DNA of 64,000 nucleotides from Nocardia neocaledoniensis (GCF_003182135.1 NZ_QGTL01000002.1:682001-746000), one strand, 5' to 3'; positions 16,313 through 25,781 are shown, numbered from the stretch's first letter. The notes: a model not told the origin generated them from the sequence alone. A program made the numbers and translations.

Positions 16313-17391
16313 CCGGAACCGACGTTCGCGGGGCGCGGGCATGGAGCACGCCGCGAACCCGCTGGACACTCCTCTGGACGACCGTGCACGCGCTGGTCGT
16401 GCTCGGGCTCGGCGTGGGATGCGCGGTGGCGTTCGTCCACTTCGTCGACGTGTCGCAGACGGAGAAAGGGCGGACGGCGAAGGACGCCGACCGGCTGGCG
16501 CTACTGTGCTTCTTCGCAGTCTTGCCGCTCACCGTGACGGGAATCGTCATGACCCGAACCGCGTTTCGACGGTGGTTGTCGGCCCGGCATCGTTGGCAGG
16601 TGTGGCACATCGAGTCGCTTCGAACCGGAATCCAGGAATGGGTCCATCTGATCGATGACCGGGGAACCATCGCCGGCACGGTGGTGCTACGGAAGTGGAC
16701 ATCGCGCACGTTCAGCGGCGACGACAGGTTGGTGTGGTTCGCCGGGGCGCCGAACAAGGCGGGCCTCATCGCGAAACCGGGCGGAGCCGACACCCAGCTG
16801 GCGTACCGTTCGCTCTTCTACACGCCGCCGCGCTTCGGCACCTCGCTGTTCGTGAAGAACGATCCTTCTGCCCCGTCTCCGCGGCCGCGCGGCACCTCTT
16901 CGGCGCCATCCTCCGAACCTGCCGGTAAGCACGGCGGATTGGACGATTCCGCGTTCCCCTCACCGCGCAAGCTTCGTCGAACACTGGCCTACGCCCTCGA
17001 CATCGCCCTCCATGTGGCGATCGGTATCGGTGTCGTGTTCTTCAGCGACGAGGCGACGCGTCATGCCGTGACGCACCGGGAATGGAACAGTCCCCAGCTC
17101 GCGTGGTGGGCGGTGATCGGATACTTCTTGCTCGCGTCGTTCGTCGACCGGGTCGTCCTCCAATCCGTCACGAGAACAACGCTCGGCAAAGCCGTTTTCG
17201 GGCTGGTCGTCATCGACCGCGAGACGGGCCGCTATCCCCGTGCGCGCCGGCTGCTGGCGGCCTGGCTGATCGGGGTGATCATGCCGCTGCTGCTCCTCGG
17301 CGACAGCTCCGTGCCGGAACGTCCCGAGCGCTATCTGCTCCCGGCGGTGCGTCGCACCGATGCCCGACGGGTGCTCGGACAGCCTGCCTGA
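16309..17391 (+). CDS. RDD-family membrane protein
   Basis: A 360-residue membrane protein starting at GTG 16309, coupled by GTGA overlap to the frameshifted ORF before it. The N-terminal half has two hydrophobic segments (about 17-42 and 60-82) and a ~130-residue soluble region. A Pro/Ser linker near 190-220 leads to a C-terminal RDD domain with further membrane helices (L-A-Y-A-L-D-I-A-L-H, L-A-W-W-A-V-I-G-Y-F, L-L-A-A-W-L-I-G-V-I) and T-T-L-G-K-A-V-F-G-L. RDD proteins are poorly characterised, some being ion antiporters. Function here is unknown. Confidence 0.8.
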   Translation: MTGTDVRGARAWSTPRTRWTLLWTTVHALVVLGLGVGCAVAFVHFVDVSQTEKGRTAKDADRLALLCFFAVLPLTVTGIVMTRTAFRRWLSARHRWQVWHIESLRTGIQEWVHLIDDRGTIAGTVVLRKWTSRTFSGDDRLVWFAGAPNKAGLIAKPGGADTQLAYRSLFYTPPRFGTSLFVKNDPSAPSPRPRGTSSAPSSEPAGKHGGLDDSAFPSPRKLRRTLAYALDIALHVAIGIGVVFFSDEATRHAVTHREWNSPQLAWWAVIGYFLLASFVDRVVLQSVTRTTLGKAVFGLVVIDRETGRYPRARRLLAAWLIGVIMPLLLLGDSSVPERPERYLLPAVRRTDARRVLGQPA

Positions 17392-17426
17392 GACGACGAA
17401 AGCCCTCGCCGGCTGGATGATGTCGG

Positions 17427-17514
17427 CCACGGCATCGACGGCGTGATGGCCAACGGTCACGAACCCGGCGTCATCGAGGCGGCGGGCCGGGCGCTGAATC
17501 TCCTGGTCGGCTAG
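17427..17514 (+). pseudogene. remnant copy of the LLM oxidoreductase 3' end
   Basis: This segment matches 15812-15911 nearly base for base: CCACGGCATCGACGGCGTGA, then GCCAACGGTCACGAACCCGG, CGTCATCGAGG and GGGCCGGGCGCTGAA. It has one internal deletion of about 12 nt and several substitutions near the stop. It reads in frame as H-G-I-D-G-V...A-N-G-H-E-P-G-V-I-E-A-A-G-R-A-L and ends at a stop, with no upstream coding part. It is either the trace of a deleted paralogue or a duplication that flanks the inserted RDD unit. Confidence 0.8.
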
Positions 17515-17891
17515 CCCGCCGAGCCGGTGGGCGGGCGTGACTGCGGATCGGCGCCACCGAGGGTCCAGCCCATGTCCAGCCCACCGGCACAGCCGGCGCG
17601 AACGGTTCCGGTCGTGTGCGGCTCGAGCACCATCGACCAGCCCTGATACTGGACGGTCGGCGTCGGCGGCGGCGCCGGTTGGCTCAGATCGGTCCACGGC
17701 GGCGTGGTGAGCACCGAGCAGGTGACCTGGCCGTACACGACATAGGCCTCGTCGTTGTCGTTGACGCACTCCGCGCCGTCACACCGCACGCCGGGCGCCA
17801 ACTCGACGGCGGCGGCGGTCGGCGCCGCCAGAATCATTGCCGTGCAGGCCGTTCCGGCCAGCAGGGCGGCGCGAATCGCTCTCGATGTCAT
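17511..17891 (-). CDS. secreted hypothetical protein
   Basis: A 126-residue protein starting at ATG 17891 behind a G-rich ribosome-binding stretch. A cleavable signal peptide is clear: R-A-I-R-A-A-L-L-A-G-T-A-C-T-A-M-I-L-A-A then P-T-A-A-A. The mature part has four Cys (V-R-C-D-G-A-E-C, V-T-C, A-G-C-A-G-G) that may form disulfides. No known family. It diverges from the DUF3558-like lipoprotein gene. Confidence 0.75.
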   Translation of the reverse strand: MTSRAIRAALLAGTACTAMILAAPTAAAVELAPGVRCDGAECVNDNDEAYVVYGQVTCSVLTTPPWTDLSQPAPPPTPTVQYQGWSMVLEPHTTGTVRAGCAGGLDMGWTLGGADPQSRPPTGSAG

Positions 17892-17973
17892 CGTTCCCCC
17901 CCGATGTCGTTGGTTCATCGGCAGAATAGCGGCCCCGGCACCGGCCGACAATGCGACCGGGATAGGTTGAACA

Positions 17974-17997
17974 CGCCCCGCACCCGACGTCGGGGCG
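17974..17997. repeat. hairpin in the leader of the DUF3558-like gene
   Basis: CGCCCCG and CGGGGCG pair around a 10-nt loop, 27 nt before ATG 18025, in the divergent region of two exported-protein genes. Possible leader stem or protein site. Confidence 0.35.
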
Positions 17998-18024
17998 CGT
18001 TCGACGTACAGGGGAGGGTTCTTC

Positions 18025-18582
18025 ATGCGGGGGTTGTCGGCGGGTGTCGCCGGATTCATGATCGCGATGGCGGTGACGGGGTGTGTGCCGGATCAGAAGG
18101 TCCCGGTGCCCGCGCCGACCTCGACCGCTGCGCCGACCACCAGCTCGGGCGTGATCACGCTGGGCCCCGACACGAGCGAGGTGCTGCCGACCTGCGCCGA
18201 ACTCGGTGCGTTGCCCGGCTTGCCGACGGGGGCCGAGGCGGTACCCGCGCCGGAGACCAAGGACAACCCCGTGAAATGCGAATGGCGTGGCGGTGACACC
18301 GGTGCGCAGATCAGCGTCTGGGAGTACGCGAAGCCACCGCTCGTCAACGCCAGTTTCACCAACATGTTGATGCTGTGTCCCGGCGAGGAGATCGACCCGA
18401 TCGGCATCTCCGACCGCTCCGCCTGGTGCGGCCGCAAGATCGCCCCGGCCTGCAACCTGATAGCCACCCAAGGCATCTTCTACATCGACGTCGTCTGGAC
18501 CGCGGCGGCGGGCACCGACGAAGCCACCTGCCGCGCCCACGCCGCCACACTCGGCGGTCAGGTCTCCGAACTGCTCGAATGA
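18025..18582 (+). CDS. DUF3558-like lipoprotein
   Basis: A 185-residue lipoprotein. ATG 18025 is preceded by GGGAGGG. A short hydrophobic signal ends in lipobox A-V-T-G-C. A Thr/Pro/Ser linker leads to a globular domain with L-P-T-C-A-E-L, P-V-K-C-E-W-R-G-G and later paired Cys, the pattern of actinobacterial DUF3558 lipoproteins. The function of that family is not established. Likely on the outer face of the membrane. Confidence 0.75.
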   Translation: MRGLSAGVAGFMIAMAVTGCVPDQKVPVPAPTSTAAPTTSSGVITLGPDTSEVLPTCAELGALPGLPTGAEAVPAPETKDNPVKCEWRGGDTGAQISVWEYAKPPLVNASFTNMLMLCPGEEIDPIGISDRSAWCGRKIAPACNLIATQGIFYIDVVWTAAAGTDEATCRAHAATLGGQVSELLE

Positions 18583-18629
18583 CCCGGCCAGCGATCGGCG
18601 CACACAGGGCGGGCGCGGAACACGGTCGA

Positions 18630-18635
18630 TAGACT
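18630..18635 (+). promoter_or_regulatory. -10 hexamer TAGACT of a leaderless transcript
   Basis: TAGACT ends 7 nt before ATG 18643. Confidence 0.45.
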
Positions 18636-18642
18636 TCGGAGC

Positions 18643-19266
18643 ATGTCAGCCATCTTCGACTGGGCGCGGCCGGACAATGTCCAGCCCGAACCGATCACGC
18701 TCGACATCTGGCGGGAGCTCCCTGAGGAGTTCTGCCGGTTGGTCGAGGTGGTCAACGGCGATGCGGTGCGCTGCGAGTCACCGACCCGTGCGCATCAGAA
18801 GGCTGTCCATCGGCTGCTCGGCATGCTGGAGGCCGCCGCGAAGGAGTACATGGTCGAGGACCCGTCAGCGTGCTTGGACGCGAACCACGATTTCGATGTG
18901 GTGCTCTGGGAAGTGCCCCGGGCGACGATTCGGCGTCCGGACATCGCGCTGTTCGAATGCGTGCCGTCCGAGGTCCGGCCGGTGCCCGCCCGGCACCTGA
19001 AGATCGCAGTCGAGGTGATCTCGCCGAGCCATGTGAAGACCGATCGGCTCGAGAAGATGAGCGAGTACGCGGCCGCCGGAATTCCCTGGTACTGGCTGGT
19101 GAGCGTCTCCGACTCCGATGTCACCACCATCGAGACCTACGCCCTCGACCACGGTGTCGGGCACTATCGGCTCGCGCGAATCCTGAAGCCGGGCACCGGT
19201 TTCGCCGTGGAACTGCCGGTGCGAATCCAGATCGATTGGGATCAGCTCACTGATCTGGTGCTCTGA
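18643..19266 (+). CDS. Uma2-family restriction-endonuclease-like protein
   Basis: A 207-residue member of the Uma2/DUF820 family, which has a PD-(D/E)xK nuclease fold. R-R-P-D-I-A-L-F (Asp of the PD motif), I-A-V-E-V-I-S-P-S (the E-x-K-like strand) and K-M-S-E-Y-A-A-A-G-I-P-W-Y-W match the family blocks. Its biological role is unknown; it is common in cyanobacteria and scattered in actinobacteria. It stands alone behind a leaderless-type promoter, convergent with glyA. Confidence 0.85.
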   Translation: MSAIFDWARPDNVQPEPITLDIWRELPEEFCRLVEVVNGDAVRCESPTRAHQKAVHRLLGMLEAAAKEYMVEDPSACLDANHDFDVVLWEVPRATIRRPDIALFECVPSEVRPVPARHLKIAVEVISPSHVKTDRLEKMSEYAAAGIPWYWLVSVSDSDVTTIETYALDHGVGHYRLARILKPGTGFAVELPVRIQIDWDQLTDLVL

Positions 19267-19274
19267 AGACCGCC

Positions 19275-19302
19275 GGCCCCGCCGAACGAATCGAGCGGGG
19301 CC
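19275..19302. terminator. bidirectional terminator between Uma2 gene and glyA
   Basis: GGCCCCGC and GCGGGGCC form an 8-bp stem around a 12-nt loop that can itself pair (CGA/TCG), between two convergent genes. Confidence 0.55.
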
Positions 19303-19317
19303 AGTGCGGTTTCGGGA

Positions 19318-20613
19318 TCAGCCGAGCAGGCGCCAGTCCTCGAGGCCCTGGTAGAGCGGGACGCTCTGGGCCAGCTTGGCGACGCGGGCGCGCAGGGTCT
19401 CGGTGTCCGAGGTACCCGCCAGCGCGGCGGCGATGATGTCGGCGACCTCGGTGAACTCGGCGTCACCGAAGCCACGGGTGGCCAGAGCGGCGGTGCCGAT
19501 GCGCAGGCCGGAGGTGACCATCGGAGGACGCGGGTCGAACGGGACCGCGTTGCGGTTGACAGTGATGCCGACCTCGTGCAGGAGGTCCTCGGCCTGCTGG
19601 CCGTCGAGCTCGGAGTTGCGCAGGTCCACCAGGACCAGGTGCACATCGGTGCCGCCGGTGAGGACGGAGACGCCCTTGTCCTTGACGTCGGCACCGGTGA
19701 GGCGCTCGGCGAGGATGCGCGAACCCGACAGGGTGCGCACCTGACGGTCCTTGAACTCCTCGGTCGCGGCGATCTTGAACGCGGCGGCCTTGGCGGCGAT
19801 CACATGCATGAGCGGGCCGCCCTGCTGACCGGGGAACACCGCCGAGTTCAGCTTCTTGGCGAACTCCTGCTTGGCCAGGATCAGACCGGAACGGGGGCCG
19901 CCCAGAGTCTTGTGCACGGTGGAGGACACCACGTCGGCATACGGCACCGGCGAGGGATGCAGACCCGCGGCGACCAGACCGGCGAAGTGCGCCATGTCGA
20001 CCCACAGGTAGGCGCCGACCTCGTCGGCGATCTCGCGGAAGCGCGCGAAGTCCTGGTGACGCGGATACGCCGACCAGCCGGCGACGATCACCTTCGGCTT
20101 GGCCGCCTTGGCGATGTCGCGGACCTCGTCCATGTCGATGCGGTGGTCTTCCTTCGACACACCGTAGGAATGGACGTCGTACAGCTTGCCCGAGAAGTTC
20201 AGGCGCATGCCGTGGGTGAGGTGACCACCGTGCGCGAGGTCCAGGCCCAGCAGGGTCTCACCCGGGTTCATCAACGCCATCAGCACCGCCGCGTTGGCCT
20301 GCGCGCCGGAATGCGGCTGCACGTTGGCGAACTCGGCGCCGAACAGCTCCTTGGCGCGATCGCGGGCCAGGGTCTCCACCACGTCGACGGCCTCACAGCC
20401 ACCGTAGTAGCGACGGCCCGGGTAGCCCTCGGCGTACTTGTTGGTGAGCACGGAACCCTGCGCCTGCAGGACCGCGCGCGGCACGAAGTTCTCCGAGGCG
20501 ATCATCTCGAGGGTGTCGCGCTCGCGGGCGAGCTCGCCCGCCATCGCGGCGGCCAACTCGGGATCGAGCTCACCGAGAGACTGGGTATTCACCGAAGCGG
20601 TCGTCTGCGTCAC
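19318..20613 (-). CDS. glyA: serine hydroxymethyltransferase
   Basis: A 431-residue PLP enzyme interconverting serine and glycine with tetrahydrofolate, the main one-carbon source. N-terminal [21 protein letters not shown] and the PLP lysine in [13 protein letters not shown] (near residue 235) are diagnostic. GTG 20613 fits family length, and TAGACT ends 7 nt upstream. It lies near coaA as in Mycobacterium. Confidence 0.96.
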   Translation of the reverse strand: MTQTTASVNTQSLGELDPELAAAMAGELARERDTLEMIASENFVPRAVLQAQGSVLTNKYAEGYPGRRYYGGCEAVDVVETLARDRAKELFGAEFANVQPHSGAQANAAVLMALMNPGETLLGLDLAHGGHLTHGMRLNFSGKLYDVHSYGVSKEDHRIDMDEVRDIAKAAKPKVIVAGWSAYPRHQDFARFREIADEVGAYLWVDMAHFAGLVAAGLHPSPVPYADVVSSTVHKTLGGPRSGLILAKQEFAKKLNSAVFPGQQGGPLMHVIAAKAAAFKIAATEEFKDRQVRTLSGSRILAERLTGADVKDKGVSVLTGGTDVHLVLVDLRNSELDGQQAEDLLHEVGITVNRNAVPFDPRPPMVTSGLRIGTAALATRGFGDAEFTEVADIIAAALAGTSDTETLRARVAKLAQSVPLYQGLEDWRLLG

Positions 20614-20620
20614 GACCCTC

Positions 20621-20626
20621 AGTCTA
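20621..20626 (-). promoter_or_regulatory. -10 hexamer TAGACT of a leaderless glyA transcript
   Basis: On the minus strand TAGACT lies 7 nt upstream of GTG 20613. Confidence 0.5.
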
Positions 20627-20751
20627 TGGGCCGCGCGTGGACGCCCGAGCACGGGGATAGCGCAACACGGCCGCGGTCGCCACCCGGGAGACGCAGCTCA
20701 CAGCCCTCGCGGCCGGTAACAGGCACCCGAGGGGTGACCGATGACACAGAC

Positions 20752-20874
20752 ATGAACCACTTACCCGTGACACCGGCCATCGCACCGTCGAACCCGATCG
20801 AGGCGCTGCTGCTGCAGATCGGCTACCTGGTCTGTTCGCTGCTGAATCCCGGCGGCTGCGCCGTCATCCAATAG
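20752..20874 (+). CDS. possible 40-residue peptide with two cysteines
   Basis: ATG 20752 opens a 40-codon frame ending at 20874: a polar N-terminus (M-N-H-L-P-V-T-P-A-I-A-P-S), then hydrophobic A-L-L-L-Q-I-G-Y-L-V-C-S-L-L, then N-P-G-G-C-A-V-I-Q. A four-codon frame starting at ATG 20743 ends at 20755 and overlaps this start as ATGA, which could couple translation. It fills the otherwise empty glyA-DUF885 gap and overlaps the convergent gene by 11 nt. It may be a membrane micropeptide or a chance ORF. Confidence 0.35.
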   Translation: MNHLPVTPAIAPSNPIEALLLQIGYLVCSLLNPGGCAVIQ

Positions 20875-22069
20875 GCATCCGCCGGATCGCCCCCGGCGTG
20901 AGCGGCTCGTCGAGCAACCGACCGAACCGCTCGACCCGATCCTGCGGGTCGACCGCCTGGTCCAGCCAGCCGCCGAGCAGGCGGTAGCCCTCCACGTAGG
21001 TGCTGATGTAGGCCCGCCACAGCGGCGAGGACAGGAACCGCAGCGACTGGCGCGCCCGCTCCGGCGTGGCCAGGCTCCAGCGCTGCAGGAACGCCGCGAC
21101 CTCGTCTTCGCCACGACGCTGATCGTGCAGCAGCAGCGCCGCGTCCTGCCGGACACTGAGCAGCTTGGCCGACGCGGTCGAGAACCGCTCGGCTCGTTCG
21201 CCGTCGAAGCGCAGGCCGAGGTCGGCGTAGATCTCCTGCGCCCACACACCCCAGCCCGGACCGATGATCGACTGCAGCGCCAGGTCGGCCAGGCCCTCGG
21301 CCATCAGGCACTGCGGCGTGTTGACCAGGAACAGCGTCTGCTCGTCCTCGCCGGCGGCGACCAGCCCGGCCTCCTTGCGGCAGTGCTCGGTGTGGTGGCC
21401 GGGGTAGGCCTCGTGCGCGATGAGCGCGGGCAGGTGCCCCATGTGCTGCTTGAGGTCGGAGTTGATCGCGACCTTGGAGTGGTAGTTGCCCAGGTAGTAG
21501 TTGAACCCGGACCACGGCTTGTCACCGACCACCTCGTAGGTGACGGTCTCGATGTCCGGCAGCGGGTAGCGCGCACGCACCCGCTCGCGCAGCGCGCTGG
21601 AGAACGCCTCGACGCACACCGCGAGCCGCTCCGGCGGGATCTCGTCGCCGCGCCGGTACGCGGCGGCGCGCTCGGCCAGCGGGCCCTCGCCACCGAGCAC
21701 CTCGTCCATCTGCCGGTGCGCCTCGCGGTAGTCGTCGGGGTCGCCGGGGGCGATGTCGACATCGAAGTAGGCGCGGACCTCGTCGACGAAACCGATGTCC
21801 TCGCCCGCGAACTTGCGCGCCGAGCACTCCATCGCCACCAGGTGGGCGTCGAGGAACTCGGTGCGCCGCGCGGAGAGCCCGGCGTCGGGCAGTTCGGCGC
21901 GCAGGCTCACCGCGCGCCGCGCCAGCTCGGCGGGCTCGGGGGCGGGCGCGTTCTCGCTGTCGCGGCGCAGCTGCGGGTCGCCGGTGTAGGCGTCGACGAA
22001 GCCCTCCTCGAGCCGGTCGAAAGCCAGTCCGAGCCGCAGGTATTCAGTGACAAGTGGATGTGACCCCAT
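20864..22069 (-). CDS. DUF885-family zinc metallopeptidase-like protein
   Basis: A 401-residue cytosolic protein. H-E-A-Y-P-G-H-H at 219-226 is the HExxPGHH zinc-binding motif of the DUF885 family, with further family blocks Y-H-S-K-V-A-I-N and V-N-T-P-Q-C-L-M-A-E-G-L-A-D. Carboxypeptidase-like activity is likely; substrate unknown. I chose ATG 22069 (weak AAGG upstream); the open frame extends farther but without family-like sequence. It diverges from coaA. Confidence 0.85.
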   Translation of the reverse strand: MGSHPLVTEYLRLGLAFDRLEEGFVDAYTGDPQLRRDSENAPAPEPAELARRAVSLRAELPDAGLSARRTEFLDAHLVAMECSARKFAGEDIGFVDEVRAYFDVDIAPGDPDDYREAHRQMDEVLGGEGPLAERAAAYRRGDEIPPERLAVCVEAFSSALRERVRARYPLPDIETVTYEVVGDKPWSGFNYYLGNYHSKVAINSDLKQHMGHLPALIAHEAYPGHHTEHCRKEAGLVAAGEDEQTLFLVNTPQCLMAEGLADLALQSIIGPGWGVWAQEIYADLGLRFDGERAERFSTASAKLLSVRQDAALLLHDQRRGEDEVAAFLQRWSLATPERARQSLRFLSSPLWRAYISTYVEGYRLLGGWLDQAVDPQDRVERFGRLLDEPLTPGAIRRMPIG

Positions 22070-22269
22070 GCCGTCCGACCTTACGGGGTGAATCCGAAAA
22101 GCGGGCCCTACCTCGGTGTTGTGACTCGTTACCGACCGGTAGCCAAACCCCCTGTTGCGCGCGGACGGCCGGGACGGAGCACAATCGCGGCATGCGGTCA
22201 GAGTTATCCCGGATCTCACTGGACGGGCAGCCGAGCTGTGCGTGTGCGCCCGGACGGAGCGTCGGGTAA

Positions 22270-23202
22270 GTGGCACGGATGAGCGAGCCGAGCCCGTATG
22301 TGGAGTTCGACCGGAAGCAGTGGCGCACCCTGCGCAAGTCGACTCCCCTGGTCCTGACCGAGGAGGAACTCACCGGACTGCGCGGTCTCGGCGAGCAGAT
22401 CGATCTCGAGGAGGTCGCCGAGGTCTACCTGCCGCTCGCCCGGCTCATCCACCTCCAGGTAGCCGCGCGGCAGCGGCTCTTCGCCGCCACCGCGACCTTC
22501 CTCGGGGAAAAGCACCCGGACAAGCAGGTGCCGTTCGTGATCGGCGTGGCGGGCAGCGTGGCGGTCGGCAAGTCGACCACCGCGCGCGTGCTGCAGGCGC
22601 TGCTGGCCCGCTGGGATCACCATCCGCGGGTCGATCTGGTGACCACCGACGGCTTCCTCTACCCCACCGCCGAGCTCACCCGCCGCGGCATCATGCACCG
22701 CAAGGGTTTTCCGGAGAGCTACGACCGGCGCAAACTGCTGCGCTTCGTCACCGAGGTGAAGTCGGGCGCCGAAGAGGTGTGCGCGCCGGTGTATTCGCAC
22801 ATCTCCTACGACATCGTGCCCGACGAGAAGCACTGCGTGCGCCAGCCCGACATCCTCATCGTCGAGGGCCTCAACGTGCTGCAGACCGGTCCGCGGCTGA
22901 TGGTGTCGGACCTGTTCGACTTCTCCATCTACGTCGACGCCAGGATCGAGGACATCGAGAACTGGTACGTGCAGCGCTTTCTCGCGCTGCGCAAGACCGG
23001 CTTCGCCGACCCAGAGGCGCACTTCCACCACTACTCCGCGCTCAACGACGAGCAGGCCACGGCGGCCGCGCGCGACATCTGGAACTCCACCAACCGGCCC
23101 AACCTGGTGGAGAACATCCTGCCGACGCGCCCGCGCGCGACCCTGGTGCTGCGCAAGGACTCCGACCACACCATCAACCGGCTGCGCCTGCGCAAGCTCT
23201 AA
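22270..23202 (+). CDS. coaA: type I pantothenate kinase
   Basis: A 310-residue kinase for the first step of coenzyme A synthesis. P-loop G-S-V-A-V-G-K-S is at 95-102. [22 protein letters not shown] and V-E-G-L-N-V-L-Q are family blocks. GTG 22270 gives an N-terminus ([10 protein letters not shown]) collinear with the ~312-residue mycobacterial CoaA; ATG 22279 is the alternative. Its end overlaps the convergent lipoprotein gene by 4 nt. Confidence 0.95.
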   Translation: MARMSEPSPYVEFDRKQWRTLRKSTPLVLTEEELTGLRGLGEQIDLEEVAEVYLPLARLIHLQVAARQRLFAATATFLGEKHPDKQVPFVIGVAGSVAVGKSTTARVLQALLARWDHHPRVDLVTTDGFLYPTAELTRRGIMHRKGFPESYDRRKLLRFVTEVKSGAEEVCAPVYSHISYDIVPDEKHCVRQPDILIVEGLNVLQTGPRLMVSDLFDFSIYVDARIEDIENWYVQRFLALRKTGFADPEAHFHHYSALNDEQATAAARDIWNSTNRPNLVENILPTRPRATLVLRKDSDHTINRLRLRKL

Positions 23203-24314
23203 CCGGCGCGCGCCACCGGGGCGCCGAGGGAGACCACCTGGGTGGCCAATTCCGTTCGGGTGCCGTCCTTCTCGACCACGAGGACGCCGCGCGGGGTGTC
23301 GCGGGCGTCGGCCGGATCACCGGCGACGACCTGGACGAGCGATTCGCGCACCCGGGGCAGCATGTCGACGACCGGCTGCTCACCGACCGGCGCCCAGCCC
23401 TGCGCCGCCGACTGCAACCGGTCGACCGCGCCGGCCGCGCCGGGCTGATCGGCCCACTTCCTGGTGGTGACGGTGATGGTGCCGTCCGCGCCCCAGCGCG
23501 GGCTGTAGGCGACCGAGCATTCGCCCGGCAGCGCGGGCAGTTCGGTGACGGCGTTGGTGCGGACGTCGATCGACGCGACATGTCCGGTCCCGCAGGAGGC
23601 GCTGCGCGCGGTCGAGCCCGCGAGCACGAAGGTGTGCCCGTCGGGTCCGGCGGCCGCGGACAGTTCGGCGTCGAGCCCGGGTACCCGGCCCAGCGGCAGG
23701 ATGACGTCCTCGCCGATCGCGTACAGGTGCGTCTTCTCCCACCACAGCCCCCGTGACTCGACCCGGGCCAGCAGCAGGTACTCGTCGGTGGCCGCGACCA
23801 GCCGGGCGCCGTCCCAGCCACCGCCGGAGCGCGGGGTCGGCGATTCCGGCAGGTCGACCTCGCGGCGTGGTTCCGCGGGCGTGGTGCCCGCCAGATCGAT
23901 CGTCATGATCTGGCCCGGCTCGCGCCACCAGGCGACCACCGCGTCGCGCAGGGCCACCGCGTCGGCGCAATCGCATTCGGTGCGCGTCACCGCGCCGTCG
24001 CTGACCCGCAGCGCCACCAGGGTCTTGGAGTCGGTCTCGACCGCGAACGCGTACCGGCCGTCGCCGGTGAAGTTCACCGCCGCCGAGGAGTAGCCGAAAC
24101 TGCCGGGCGCGCGGACGGTCTCGGCGCCGCGCACCACGGCCAGCTCACCGGCGGTGCGGTAGGCGAACACGGCACCCGCGGCGTCCGGCTGCGCGGCCGG
24201 TGTCATCGCGGGCAGCGCGGTCGGGTCGGCGCCGCATCCCGCGACCAGCAACACCGCGCCGAGTGCGGCGAACACCGCGCGTCTGCCCCGCCCCGGCTCG
24301 ATCGCAACTCCCAC
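23199..24314 (-). CDS. lipoprotein with beta-propeller-like C-terminal domain
   Basis: A 371-residue exported lipoprotein starting at GTG 24314. The hydrophobic signal ends in lipobox L-V-A-G-C. The rest is rich in beta-strand blocks such as [22 protein letters not shown] and G-P-D-G-H-T-F-V-L, which resemble TolB/WD40-type propeller blades. I do not recognise a specific family. Paired Cys (T-E-C-D-C) and others suggest disulfides. Confidence 0.75.
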   Translation of the reverse strand: MGVAIEPGRGRRAVFAALGAVLLVAGCGADPTALPAMTPAAQPDAAGAVFAYRTAGELAVVRGAETVRAPGSFGYSSAAVNFTGDGRYAFAVETDSKTLVALRVSDGAVTRTECDCADAVALRDAVVAWWREPGQIMTIDLAGTTPAEPRREVDLPESPTPRSGGGWDGARLVAATDEYLLLARVESRGLWWEKTHLYAIGEDVILPLGRVPGLDAELSAAAGPDGHTFVLAGSTARSASCGTGHVASIDVRTNAVTELPALPGECSVAYSPRWGADGTITVTTRKWADQPGAAGAVDRLQSAAQGWAPVGEQPVVDMLPRVRESLVQVVAGDPADARDTPRGVLVVEKDGTRTELATQVVSLGAPVARAG

Positions 24315-24393
24315 AGCTCACCCCTGCACGTGTCGTCGGGCTCGTCTCGCGCAGCAGCCTACTGCGCGTGCGGCCGCGATCGCGGCGACTCAC

Positions 24394-24990
24394 CTACAAC
24401 TTCCAGGCCGCGTCCAACCTGGTCGCCACGTCGATGTTGCGGACCGCCGCGATCTCCGGCTTCCTGATCTCCTGGGCGATGTAGCGGGCCACGAAGCGGC
24501 GGATCTCGTGGTCGACACTCGCCAGCACGCGCAGCAACTGGCCGCGCTTGGTCGCGCTGGCGACGTTCACCCGCACGTCGCTCGGGCGCGGTTCGGCGAT
24601 GTCGATGACCACGCGCAGCGGGTCGGCGGTGCGCGCGGTGAGGTGCAGGTGCACGGTGCCGTCCACCTGGAACCGCGACCGGTCCACCGCCAGGTCGACC
24701 ACCAGATCGACGTGCAACGGAATGGTGAGCTCGAAGGAGATGTAGGCGTCGACGAAGCGCAGTATGCGTGGCTGCCCCAGCTCGACCTGCGCGGTCACCT
24801 TCGCCAGGCGACCGGGGCCGACCCCGATCGGGCCGAAATCGAAAGCGGCGCCGGTGAGTTCACCGAAAGCCTCGGCGATCCGCTGCTCGGATACGGCGTA
24901 TTCCAGGAAACGCCTGCCGAATTCCTCGTAGCTGATGTAAGAAGACTGATCGGGCTGCACTGCCCGCAGAGTACGCGAGCCCGGTGACAT
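24394..24990 (-). CDS. conserved hypothetical protein coupled to uppS
   Basis: A 198-residue soluble protein. Its ATG 24990 overlaps the uppS stop (TGATG), so the two are translationally coupled. An internal GTG at V-Q-P-D-Q-S-S-Y-I-S-Y-E-E-F is an alternative start. A central beta-rich stretch (L-R-F-V-D-A-Y-I-S-F-E-L-T-I-P-L) suggests a lipid-binding-like barrel, but this is only a guess. No named family recognised. Coupling to a prenyl synthase hints at a polyprenyl or envelope link. Confidence 0.8.
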   Translation of the reverse strand: MSPGSRTLRAVQPDQSSYISYEEFGRRFLEYAVSEQRIAEAFGELTGAAFDFGPIGVGPGRLAKVTAQVELGQPRILRFVDAYISFELTIPLHVDLVVDLAVDRSRFQVDGTVHLHLTARTADPLRVVIDIAEPRPSDVRVNVASATKRGQLLRVLASVDHEIRRFVARYIAQEIRKPEIAAVRNIDVATRLDAAWKL

Positions 24991-25769
24991 CACACGCCGA
25001 AACGGCGGTGCCGTGCGGCGTAGTCGCGCAGTGCGCGCAGGAAGTCGACGCGCCGGAACTCCGGCCAATACGCCTCGGTGAACCAGATCTCAGAGTAAGC
25101 GCTCTGCCACAGCAGGAAGCCCGAAAGCCGTTGCTCACCAGAGGTTCTGATCACGAGATCGGGATCGGGCTGACCGGAGGTGTAGAGGTGCTGGCCGATC
25201 GCGTCGACGGTGATCGACTGCACCAGGTCCTCACCCGACTCGCCCGCGGCGATCTCCTGGCGCACCAGGGAACGCACCGCGTCGGTGATCTCCTGCCTGC
25301 CGCCGTAGCCGACCGCCACGTTCACGTGCACGCCGTCGCGGCCGCTGGTCCGCTCGGCCGCCGTGCGCAGCCGCTTGGCGATCAGCTCCGGGAAGCCGGC
25401 CAGCGAGCCGACGATCCGCACGCTCCAGTTCTGCTCGGGCGCCGACAGTTCCTCCACCACGTCGGTGATGACTTCGAACAGGGTCTCGAGCTCGTCGGGA
25501 TCGCGGCGCAGGTTCTCGGTGGAGAGCAGGTAGACGGTCACCATGTCGATGCCGGCGTCGGCGCACCAGCCGACCAGTTCGGCGATCTTCAGCGCGCCGA
25601 CCCGGTGGCCGTGGCTGACGTCGGTGAAGCCGTTCTCGCGCGCCCAGCGGCGATTGCCGTCACACATCACCGCCACATGGCGGGGATGCTGCTTGTCGGC
25701 CAGCTGCTTGGACAGTCTGGCTTCGTAGATGCGATACGGCAGTCCACGCACCCGACCAAAGAACTCCAC
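24990..25769 (-). CDS. uppS: cis-prenyltransferase (isoprenyl transferase, Rv1086-like)
   Basis: A 259-residue UppS-family enzyme. H-V-A-V-M-C-D-G-N-R-R-W-A-R contains the catalytic D-G-N-R-R-W; L-S-T-E-N-L-R-R and L-V-I-R-T-S-G-E-Q-R-L-S-G-F-L-L-W are the other conserved regions. By length and neighbours (hemolysin III, DUF255 protein, coaA) it corresponds to M. tuberculosis Rv1086, known to make short Z,E-farnesyl diphosphate for decaprenyl phosphate synthesis. Chain length here is inferred. GTG 25769 follows TAGGGT by 6 nt. Confidence 0.93.
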   Translation of the reverse strand: MEFFGRVRGLPYRIYEARLSKQLADKQHPRHVAVMCDGNRRWARENGFTDVSHGHRVGALKIAELVGWCADAGIDMVTVYLLSTENLRRDPDELETLFEVITDVVEELSAPEQNWSVRIVGSLAGFPELIAKRLRTAAERTSGRDGVHVNVAVGYGGRQEITDAVRSLVRQEIAAGESGEDLVQSITVDAIGQHLYTSGQPDPDLVIRTSGEQRLSGFLLWQSAYSEIWFTEAYWPEFRRVDFLRALRDYAARHRRFGV

Positions 25770-25775
25770 CCACGC

Positions 25776-25781
25776 ACCCTA
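25776..25781 (-). promoter_or_regulatory. -10 hexamer TAGGGT of a leaderless uppS transcript
   Basis: On the minus strand TAGGGT lies 6 nt upstream of GTG 25769. Confidence 0.45.
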
